A stretch of DNA of 64,000 nucleotides. Origin: Iamia sp. SCSIO 61187. GTDB taxonomy: Bacteria; Actinomycetota; Acidimicrobiia; Acidimicrobiales; Iamiaceae. The stretch spans positions 1,488,001-1,552,000 of the forward strand of contig NZ_CP050948.1 in assembly GCF_019443745.1 (NCBI RefSeq), written 5' to 3'. Below, in pieces: positions 50,557-56,805 of this stretch (position 1 is its first letter; each line of letters opens with the position of its first letter). Below the pieces are notes generated by a model. It did no database searches and was not told where the DNA came from. It worked only from the letters and a program-made list of their open reading frames with translations. The position numbers and the translations under genes were made by a program.

Positions 50557-51517
50557 ATGGTCCCCGTGGCCGACACCTCGGCGCGCCTCCTGCGCCTGCT
50601 CTCGCTCCTCCAGGCCCGGCCCACCTGGACTGCGCCCGAGCTGGCCGAGCGGCTCGAGGTCACGCCCCGCACGGTACGCCGCGACGTCGCCCGCCTGCGC
50701 GACCTGGGCTACCCCGTCGACGCCGAGGTCGGCCCGCACGGCGGCTACCAGCTGGGCCGGGGCGGCCGCCTGCCGCCGCTGCTCCTCGACGACGACGAGG
50801 CCGTCGCCGTGGCCCTGGGCCTGCGGGCGGCGGCCGACGGCAGCGTGAGCGGCCTCGACGAGGCGACCGTCTCGGCCCTGGCCAAGCTCGAGCAGGTCCT
50901 CCCGGCGCCGCTGGTCGAACGGGTGCGGTCGATCCAGAGCGTGACCACCGAGCTCCACGGCCGCCCGCCCGACCGGGTCGACGCCGGGCTGCTGGTCGAG
51001 CTGGCCCGGGTGTGCCGCCAGTCCGAGCGCATCCGCCTGGGCTACGTCGACCGGGAGGGCCGCGAGACCGAGCGCCGGGTCGACCCGTACCGCCTCGTGC
51101 GCATGGGGCCGCGGTGGTACCTCGTGGCCCGCGACGTCGACCGGGACGCCTGGCGCACGCTGCGCGTCGACCGCATCGGCGAGGTCCGCACGACCCGCCA
51201 CCCCGTCGATCGTCGACCCGCCGGACCCGGTCGCCCTGGTGCAGCGGGCCAACGCGGTGGCGCCCTACGCCGTGCAGGCGACGGTGCGGCTGGCGGTCCC
51301 GCTGGCCCACGCCCAGACGCTCATCACCCGCACCACGGGAGTCCACCGGCCCGACGGGCCCGACGCCACGATCGTCGAGCTCGGTGGCAGCAGCCTCCCG
51401 CACATGGCCGCCTGGCTGGCCGGGCTCGGCGTGCCGGTCGAGGTCCTCGAACCGCCCGCGCTCGGGGCCGCCCTGCGCGCCCACGCCGAGACCCTCCTGG
51501 CCGCCAACCGACGCTAG
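50557..51517 (+). pseudogene. Frameshifted HTH-WYL transcription regulator
   Basis: The N-terminal frame from ATG 50557 encodes a DeoR-like helix-turn-helix (LLQARPTWTAPELAERLEVTPRTVRRDVARLRDLGYPV) and a WYL domain start (ERIRLGYVDREGRETERRVDPYRLVRMGPRWYLVA). The expected C-terminal part, VDPPDPVALVQRANAVAPYAVQ, lies in another frame and continues to 51517. The break is within 51200-51215 at GTCGATCGTCGACC; a 7-bp duplication of the GTCGATC kind would explain it. Translation in the first frame runs on into unrelated sequence. It may be a real frameshift mutation, a sequencing error or a truncated functional form. Confidence 0.75.
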
Positions 51518-52119
51518 GGCCCGGGCCCGTCGCGTCGGGCGTCGGCCAGGACGGCGAGCAGGGGGCCGGGGACCCGGTCCAGGGGCAGGGCGTCGACCAG
51601 GGCCCGGGCGGCGACGACCTTGCGGCCGCTGCGGGTGCCGAGGAAGCGGTGGAGCTGGGCGGCGAGCGGCCGCTCCCGCTGGGCGGGCTGGCGCTGGAAG
51701 CGGCGGAAGCCCGCCGCGTCGCCCATGGCGTCGAGGACGCCCACGGCGCCGTCGGGGCCGACGGCCCGGAGCAGCTCGCCCTCCAGGTCCGGGTGGCAGA
51801 CGTGGAACGTGGCGTCGTCGACGCCGGCGCCGGCCAGCCGTCCGCCGACGTACCAGGCCTCGGCCTCGTCGCACAGCCCGGCCAGCCGGAGGTCCCGTCC
51901 CGCCGGGCCGAAGAGGGCGAGGAACCGACCGATCCCGGAGAACCCCTCCATGGGCGCGACGGCGATGCCCTCGGCGTCGAGGTCGCGGCCCTGCCGGACG
52001 GCGAGGGCGGCGAGGGCGGCGTGGTCGCTGGCCCCCTCGACGAACACCACCGCCCGCAGGTCGTCCCGCTCGGCCAGCACCTGCGCCGCCCCCACGACCC
52101 GCCGTCCCTCGTCCACCAC
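51514..52119 (-). CDS. TOPRIM-domain protein (OLD-nuclease-like)
   Basis: The 201-residue protein has a TOPRIM start: AVVFVEGASDHAALAALAVRQG with the conserved Glu, followed by GIAVAPMEGFSGIGRFLALFG and the acidic LAGLCDEAEAWYV. This matches the TOPRIM domain of OLD-family endonucleases, but without the ATPase part. It could be a nuclease or nucleotide-binding partner. It overlaps the frameshifted regulator by 4 bp convergently. No ATPase gene is next to it. Confidence 0.78.
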   Translation of the reverse strand: MVDEGRRVVGAAQVLAERDDLRAVVFVEGASDHAALAALAVRQGRDLDAEGIAVAPMEGFSGIGRFLALFGPAGRDLRLAGLCDEAEAWYVGGRLAGAGVDDATFHVCHPDLEGELLRAVGPDGAVGVLDAMGDAAGFRRFQRQPAQRERPLAAQLHRFLGTRSGRKVVAARALVDALPLDRVPGPLLAVLADARRDGPGP

Positions 52120-52214
52120 CCCAGCCTGGCGCCGCTGGTGCCGCGACGCCGACGCGTTGCCGGAGGACGACCTCCAGGTCCGGCGGGCCTGGCGGCAGCC
52201 CGCGACCGACGGGT

Positions 52215-52409
52215 CTACGAGCGAAGCTCGATCGCGTACTCGGGGCAGTTGTCCACGGCGAGCTGGGCCTTGTCGTGGAGCTCGGGGGGCACGTCCCCGG
52301 TCACCAGGAGGATGGCGTAGCCCTCGTCGTCGACGTCGAAGAGCTCGGGGGCCAGGAGGTAGCAGCGGTTGTGGCCCTGGCAGGCCTCGCGGTCGTAGGC
52401 GATCCTCAT
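52215..52409 (-). CDS. Ferredoxin for cytochrome P450
   Basis: The 64-residue protein has CQGHNRC near residue 10 and a third Cys in DNCPEYAI near residue 55, the CxxHxxC...CP pattern of small 3Fe-4S ferredoxins that give electrons to bacterial P450s. The start ATG 52409 overlaps the P450 stop by ATGA. This pairing is common. Confidence 0.88.
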   Translation of the reverse strand: MRIAYDREACQGHNRCYLLAPELFDVDDEGYAILLVTGDVPPELHDKAQLAVDNCPEYAIELRS

Positions 52410-53662
52410 GCGCCCACCCCGGCCGGCTCGGCCGTGCGGAGCAGGCGGAGGGGCAGCTCCCGCGGCCCCCGGACCTGGCCGGTCGACCAGCGCACGGTCG
52501 TGTCGGGGGCCAGCTCGAAGTCCGGCACCCGGGCCATCCACTCCTCGAGGGCGACCCGCAGCTCCATGCGGGCCAGGTTGGACCCGAGGCAGCGGTGGAT
52601 GCCCAGCCCGAAGGCGGAGTGGCGGTTCTTCTCCCGGTCGAGGACGACCTCGTCGGCCCGGTCGAAGAACTCGGGGTCGCGGTTGGCGGCGGGGAACGGC
52701 AGCAGCACCCAGTCGTCCTTGGCCAGGTGCTGGCCGCCGATCTCGACGTCCTCGGCGACGATGCGCGCCATGGTCACCGGGGCGTAGGCCCGCAGCATCT
52801 CCTCGACGGCGAAGGGCATGACATCGGGGTCCTCGACCAGGCGCTGGCGGTGCTCGGGGTGCTGGGCCAGGTGCCAGATGCTGGCGCCGATGGCCGACCA
52901 GGTGGTGTCGATGCCGGCGATGAGGAGGAGGGCGACGGTGCCGACCACGTGGTCGTCGGAGAGGGGCTTCCCGTCGAGCTCGAGGCCCAGCAGGTAGCCG
53001 ATGAGGTCGTCCCTGGGCTCGCGCCGGTGATCCTCGATGACCTTGTCGAGGTAGAAGATCATCGTGTCCTCGGTGTCGGTCGGGCCGTTCTGGCCCGGCT
53101 TCTCGAGGATCCGGTGGATGAAGAGGCGGAAGCGGTCGCCGTCCTCGGGCGGGACGCCGAGCATGTGGGCGATGACGCCGACGGGGATGTGCTGGCTGTA
53201 CGCGGTGGCGGCGTCGACGACGTCGCCCACGCCGGCCTCGCCGAGCATGGCGTCGATCAGGCCCCGGCACAGGGCCCGGGTCGTCTCCTCCAGCGGACGG
53301 ATGGCCTTGGGGGAGAAGGCGGGGAGGAGCAGGCGGCGGGCCACCTCGTGGAACGGCGGGTCCGACGTGATCGGCGGGGCGAACCCGACCGGGGCGGGGA
53401 TGTGCGGCTTGAAGTCCGACACGATCACGCTGTTCGACGTGAAGTGGGTGGTGTCGTGGGCGATGGCCGACACGTCGTCGTGCCGGGTCGGGAGCCACGC
53501 CCCGCCGAAGCGGTCGGTGTGGGCGACCGGGCAGCGCTGGCGCAGGTCGTCCCAGATCTCGGGCGCGGCGGCGGCGTAGTCGTCGTGGGTGTGGTCGAAG
53601 TCGGTGGCCCAGTCGGCCGGGCTGGGCCTCGGCGCCGGCCGAGCCCCGTTGTCGTCGCTCAC
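52406..53662 (-). CDS. Cytochrome P450
   Basis: The 418-residue protein has the P450 motifs: I-helix LLLIAGIDTTWSAIGASIW, ExxR in VEEMLRAYAPV and the heme-binding FGLGIHRCLGSNLARMEL with the Cys ligand. The N-terminal half includes PPFHEVARRLLLPAFSPKAI. The length and pattern fit actinobacterial class I P450s such as CYP107 or CYP125-type enzymes, but the substrate cannot be read. The GTG start at 53662 is chosen. It is followed by its ferredoxin, and an 18-bp palindrome lies 49 bp upstream. Confidence 0.93.
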   Translation of the reverse strand: MSDDNGARPAPRPSPADWATDFDHTHDDYAAAAPEIWDDLRQRCPVAHTDRFGGAWLPTRHDDVSAIAHDTTHFTSNSVIVSDFKPHIPAPVGFAPPITSDPPFHEVARRLLLPAFSPKAIRPLEETTRALCRGLIDAMLGEAGVGDVVDAATAYSQHIPVGVIAHMLGVPPEDGDRFRLFIHRILEKPGQNGPTDTEDTMIFYLDKVIEDHRREPRDDLIGYLLGLELDGKPLSDDHVVGTVALLLIAGIDTTWSAIGASIWHLAQHPEHRQRLVEDPDVMPFAVEEMLRAYAPVTMARIVAEDVEIGGQHLAKDDWVLLPFPAANRDPEFFDRADEVVLDREKNRHSAFGLGIHRCLGSNLARMELRVALEEWMARVPDFELAPDTTVRWSTGQVRGPRELPLRLLRTAEPAGVGA

Positions 53663-53710
53663 GCGGCAGTCCCCTGTTCGGTGTGTGCTGGAGGTCACGG
53701 TAGCGGCTGA

Positions 53711-53728
53711 CCTGACCCGCGGGTCAGG
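53711..53728. promoter_or_regulatory. 18-bp perfect palindrome upstream of the P450 operon
   Basis: CCTGACCCGCGGGTCAGG is a perfect 18-bp palindrome 49 bp upstream of the P450 start, in the gap shared with the divergent STAS gene. This is the size and symmetry of operators for TetR/MarR-type regulators, none of which is encoded next to it. Confidence 0.62.
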
Positions 53729-53894
53729 CGGAGGGGGGCGGTCGTCGACTGGTCCGGGTGGGCCACCTCCGGGGGTCCGGACGGGCCGGAGGGGTCGAGA
53801 GGCACGGAGGGGACCCGACGGGCGTCGAGACCGCCGCCACCGATGCCGGCGAGGGCCGTTTCCCCCGGCCGCCGAGCGGGCACGAGGGGCAGCG

Positions 53895-54251
53895 GTGAAG
53901 GTGTCCCGGGCTGCGGAGACGTCCGGCCCCATCGGGGTCGTGATCGACGTCGACCGCTCGCGCCTGGCCCAGGGGGTGGTCGTGGTGGCCCTGTCGGGCG
54001 ACGTCGACGTGTTCTCCGTGCCCCGCCTCCGCTCCGTCCTCACCGAGCACATCGGCACGGTCGACGTCGTGCTCGACCTGGCCGGGGTGGCCTTCTGCGA
54101 CTCCAGCGCCCTGCGGGTGTTCGTCGACGCCCAGCGGCGGGCCGCCGCCGGGGGGCGCACCCTGGAGATCGCCCACCCCAGCGCCCCGGTGCGGAACCTG
54201 TTCGACGTGAGCGGGCTCCGGGGCGTGCTCCGGGTGACCACCGATCCCTGA
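53895..54251 (+). CDS. STAS-domain anti-sigma-factor antagonist
   Basis: The 118-residue protein has VVVVALSGDVDVFSVPRLRSVL and VVLDLAGVAFCDSSALRVFVDAQRR, with the Ser of CDSSALR at the phosphorylation position. Its C-terminus (LFDVSGLRGVLRVTTD) completes the fold. It stands alone, divergent from the P450 gene; its kinase and phosphatase may be the Rsb proteins at 40539-42165. The GTG at 53895 has GAGGGG upstream. Confidence 0.82.
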   Translation: MKVSRAAETSGPIGVVIDVDRSRLAQGVVVVALSGDVDVFSVPRLRSVLTEHIGTVDVVLDLAGVAFCDSSALRVFVDAQRRAAAGGRTLEIAHPSAPVRNLFDVSGLRGVLRVTTDP

Positions 54252-54308
54252 GCCGCCCCATCTGTCGGTGGGTGGGCGCGGGGGTGGCGGCTAGGGTCAC
54301 CGACTCCT

Positions 54309-54383
54309 GGCGTCGTGGCCGAGTGGCTTAGGCAATGGACTGCAAATCCATCAACCCGGGTTCGATTCCCGGCGGCGCCTCCA
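54309..54383 (+). tRNA. tRNA-Cys (GCA anticodon)
   Basis: The cloverleaf is complete: acceptor GGCGTCG pairs with CGGCGCC (one G-T), D arm GCCGAGTGGCTTAGGC, anticodon stem TGGA...TCCA with loop CTGCAAA (anticodon GCA), TPsiC arm CCGGGTTCGATTCCCGG and encoded CCA at 54381-54383. The gene runs with the direction of the surrounding plus-strand genes. Confidence 0.95.
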
Positions 54384-54407
54384 ACGATCCCACCGGCGGG
54401 CGGGCCC

Positions 54408-54959
54408 TCAGCGGCCCCCGCCGAACGGGCCGGTCCGGCCGTCCCAGTCGGGGGGCGGGGCCGTCGGCGGCGGGACGGCCACGGTGGCGTCGGTGTGGAG
54501 GAGCTCGCCGCCCGGGGCGATGACGCCGTGCGCCAGGGCCCGGGTGATCTCGTCCCGGCGCTCGGTCGCGGTCCGCCAACCGACCTCCTTCCAGCGCAGG
54601 TGGGTGCCGTCGGCGGCGAAGGCGTCGATCACCCACGGTCTCCGGAACAGCACCTTGGCGACCAGGCCGAGCAGGAGGGCGACGAGGCCCAGCACGACCT
54701 CCACGGCGATGACCAGGACGGGCAGCACGAAGATGGCGAGCAGCACGATCACCACGAAGGCCACCAGGGCGAAGAGGATCTCACCCAGGTCCGGGACGCA
54801 CCCGACGCCGTCGGCCAGGTCGAGGTTGCTGCCCGAGCGGCGGAACCGACGACCGACCCGGCGGCCGAAGGTCTCCCGGCCCAGCCGGGTCACCCACCGG
54901 CGGTGCACCTCCCACGGGGCGGCGCCGGCGACGGTCCAACCGGGGGGCAGGCTCGGCAT
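54408..54959 (-). CDS. Hypothetical protein with hydrophobic central region
   Basis: The 183-residue protein has a soluble N-terminus (PPGWTVAGAAPWEVHRRW), a long hydrophobic segment near residues 64-110 (ILFALVAFVVIVLLAIFVLP and AVEVVLGLVALLLGLV), likely two spans, and a soluble C-terminus with KEVGWRTATERRDEITRALAHG. No family is recognised. ATG 54959 is the best start. Confidence 0.68.
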   Translation of the reverse strand: MPSLPPGWTVAGAAPWEVHRRWVTRLGRETFGRRVGRRFRRSGSNLDLADGVGCVPDLGEILFALVAFVVIVLLAIFVLPVLVIAVEVVLGLVALLLGLVAKVLFRRPWVIDAFAADGTHLRWKEVGWRTATERRDEITRALAHGVIAPGGELLHTDATVAVPPPTAPPPDWDGRTGPFGGGR

Positions 54960-55038
54960 CGGCGCAGCGTAGGAGCCGGGAACCAGCGGGGGGATCGGTC
55001 CGTCGGACCCGTGTCGCCCACCCCCGGAGGCCCGGACC

Positions 55039-56163
55039 ATGCGCACCGACCCCGCCCACCACCGACCCCACCACCCGGGTCGCCGTCGCCGCCTGGCCCA
55101 GGCCGTCGGGGCCGTCGCCGCCGCCGGCGTGGCCACCGCCCTGGCCGCCGGCCCGGCCGTCGCCTGCGGCGGGCTCGTCGGCGAGAACGGCACCATCGAG
55201 CTGGTCCGCACGACGACGCTGGCGGCGTACCACGACGGCGTGGAGCGCTACGTCACCTCCTTCGAGTTCACCGGCGAGGGCGAGGAGGTCGGCAGCATCA
55301 TCCCCCTGCCCGACGTCCCCAGCGAGGTGGTGCGGGGCGGCGACTGGACGCTCCAGCGGCTCCAGCAGGAGGTGGCCCCGCCGCCCGACGAGGACCTGGC
55401 CTTCTCCAGCGGGGCGGGCGGGGATGCCGAGGAGGGCGCCCAGGTGATCCTCGAGGCCGAGATCGACGCCCTCGACATCACCGTCCTCGAGGGCGGCGGC
55501 GACGAGGTCGGGGAGTGGGCCGTCGAGAACGGGTTCCTGCTCACCCCCGACGCCCCCGAGGTCCTCGACTTCTACGCCGAGCGCAGCGAGATCTTCATGG
55601 CCGCCCGCTTCGACGCCTCCCGGGCCGCCGAGCTGGGCCAGCAGGCCGGCGACGGCACCCCGATCATGCTGACGATCCCCACCGACGACCCGTGGGTCCC
55701 GCTGCGGATCCTGGGCCTCGGCCTCGACGAGGACCAGGAGGTCGCGGCCGACGTCTTCCTCCTCACCGACGACCGGCCCCAGCTGCTGGCCGGCGGCGAG
55801 GGGCTGGAGCTGGCGCGGAGCGAGGAGGCGGGGCCCGACCTCCTCGACGACCTGCGCTCGGACGTGGGCATGGAGTGGGTGCCCCAGGAGATGTGGTTCA
55901 CCCACCTGCCGCTCGAGGCCGACGCCGGCGAGCTCGACTACGACCTGGCCGTGTCGACCGACGACGACGCGGCTCCGGAGGTCGCCGACGCCGGCATCCC
56001 CGCCCGCGAGGCGGTGCCCGTCGAGGGCGACGACGGCGGCATCGCCTGGTGGCCGGTGGCCGTCGGGGCGGCGGCCGCCGCCGCCGTGCTCGGGGGCGGG
56101 CTGCTGGTGCGGCTCATGGCCACCCCGGCCGGGCCGGCCGTCCGCCAGCGGGAGTCGGCGTGA
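55039..56163 (+). CDS. DUF2330 membrane-anchored protein
   Basis: The 374-residue protein has a signal peptide with CGGLVGENG at the start of the mature part, the DUF2330-type Cys motif, then a mostly extracytoplasmic domain (LAAYHDGVERYVTSFEF, PLPDVPSEVVRGGDWTL, MLTIPTDDPWVPLRILGLG) and one C-terminal span (AWWPVAVGAAAAAAVLGGGLLV). The family function is unknown. It overlaps the cupredoxin gene by GTGA, suggesting a shared role at the envelope. Confidence 0.82.
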   Translation: MRTDPAHHRPHHPGRRRRLAQAVGAVAAAGVATALAAGPAVACGGLVGENGTIELVRTTTLAAYHDGVERYVTSFEFTGEGEEVGSIIPLPDVPSEVVRGGDWTLQRLQQEVAPPPDEDLAFSSGAGGDAEEGAQVILEAEIDALDITVLEGGGDEVGEWAVENGFLLTPDAPEVLDFYAERSEIFMAARFDASRAAELGQQAGDGTPIMLTIPTDDPWVPLRILGLGLDEDQEVAADVFLLTDDRPQLLAGGEGLELARSEEAGPDLLDDLRSDVGMEWVPQEMWFTHLPLEADAGELDYDLAVSTDDDAAPEVADAGIPAREAVPVEGDDGGIAWWPVAVGAAAAAAVLGGGLLVRLMATPAGPAVRQRESA

Positions 56164-56639
56164 GGGGCGTCGGCCGGCCGGCGAGGCGCCAGCCGAGTGG
56201 CCTGATGGGAACCGCCGCCGCCGCCCTGCTCGTCGGCGGGGCGGTGACCGGCGGCGCCTACGCCGTGGACGCCGCCGAGGAGCCCACCGGTCCCATCCGG
56301 GGCCCGGGCACCACGACGGTGACCATCACCATCGAGGACAGCCGCTTCCACCCCGACCGCATCCGCGTCTACGAGGGCACGCAGGTCCGCTTCGTGGTCC
56401 GCAACACCGACCCCATCGGCCACGAGCTGGTCGTCGGCCCCGAGTCGGTCCACCTGCGCCACGAGCGGGGGACCGAGGAGGCCCACCCGCCCGTGCCCGG
56501 CGAGGTCTCGCTCGGCCCCGGGCAGACCGGCGCCACCGTGTTCGCCTTCGACGCGGCCGAGCCCACCCGCATCGTCTGCCACCTCCCCCGCCACGAAGAC
56601 TTCGGGATGGTCGGCCTCGTAGACGTCGTCGAGACGTGA
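56160..56639 (+). CDS. Cupredoxin-like secreted protein
   Basis: The 159-residue protein has a signal-like hydrophobic segment (AAALLVGGAVTGGAYAV) and a plastocyanin-like domain with the type I copper ligands: His in IGHELVV and Cys, His, Met in IVCHLPRHEDFGM. The first about 15 residues from GTG 56160 come from a 27-bp repeat that also occurs in hrpA; ATG 56205 would be an alternative start after it. It should carry electrons or copper outside the membrane. Confidence 0.78.
   Translation: MRGVGRPARRQPSGLMGTAAAALLVGGAVTGGAYAVDAAEEPTGPIRGPGTTTVTITIEDSRFHPDRIRVYEGTQVRFVVRNTDPIGHELVVGPESVHLRHERGTEEAHPPVPGEVSLGPGQTGATVFAFDAAEPTRIVCHLPRHEDFGMVGLVDVVET
56176..56202. repeat. Dispersed 27-bp repeat, copy at the cupredoxin start
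   Basis: Identical over 27 bp to 45073-45099. If the gene starts at GTG 56160, the repeat is within the first codons and is read as RPARRQPSG in a different frame from its reading in hrpA. Confidence 0.9.
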
Positions 56640-56654
56640 TCCCGTCGCGACCCC

Positions 56655-56699
56655 GTCCGCCGACGCCGCCGCTCAGGGCGGCGGGTGGGGTCGGCGGAC
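56655..56699 (+). terminator. Stem-loop after the cupredoxin gene
   Basis: GTCCGCCGAC (56655-56664) and GTCGGCGGAC (56690-56699) are exact reverse complements and an inner CGCCGCC / GGCGGCG pairs as well. It begins 15 bp after the stop codon and is terminator-like. Confidence 0.6.
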
Positions 56700-56744
56700 G
56701 TGGCATGACCGGCCTCGTCGAGGTCGTCGACGTCTGAGCTCGAG

Positions 56745-56788
56745 CTCGGTGGCATCCGTCGGACGGACATCCGACATCTGCCACCGAG
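56745..56788. promoter_or_regulatory. Nested stem-loop upstream of putA
   Basis: CTCGGTGGCA (56745-56754) pairs perfectly with TGCCACCGAG (56779-56788), and inside it GTCGGA (56758-56763) pairs with TCCGAC (56770-56775), leaving symmetric 3-base internal loops. The structure is 17 bp upstream of the chosen putA start. It may be an RNA leader element or a protein-binding site. Confidence 0.55.
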
Positions 56789-56805
56789 TTCGGGGAGGGG
56801 GTGGC

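Noticed and set aside
50557-51517. Considered programmed ribosomal frameshifting in the WYL gene
   Set aside because: No slippery heptamer or following pseudoknot is visible; the near-duplicated GTCGATC/GTCGACC fits a mutation better.
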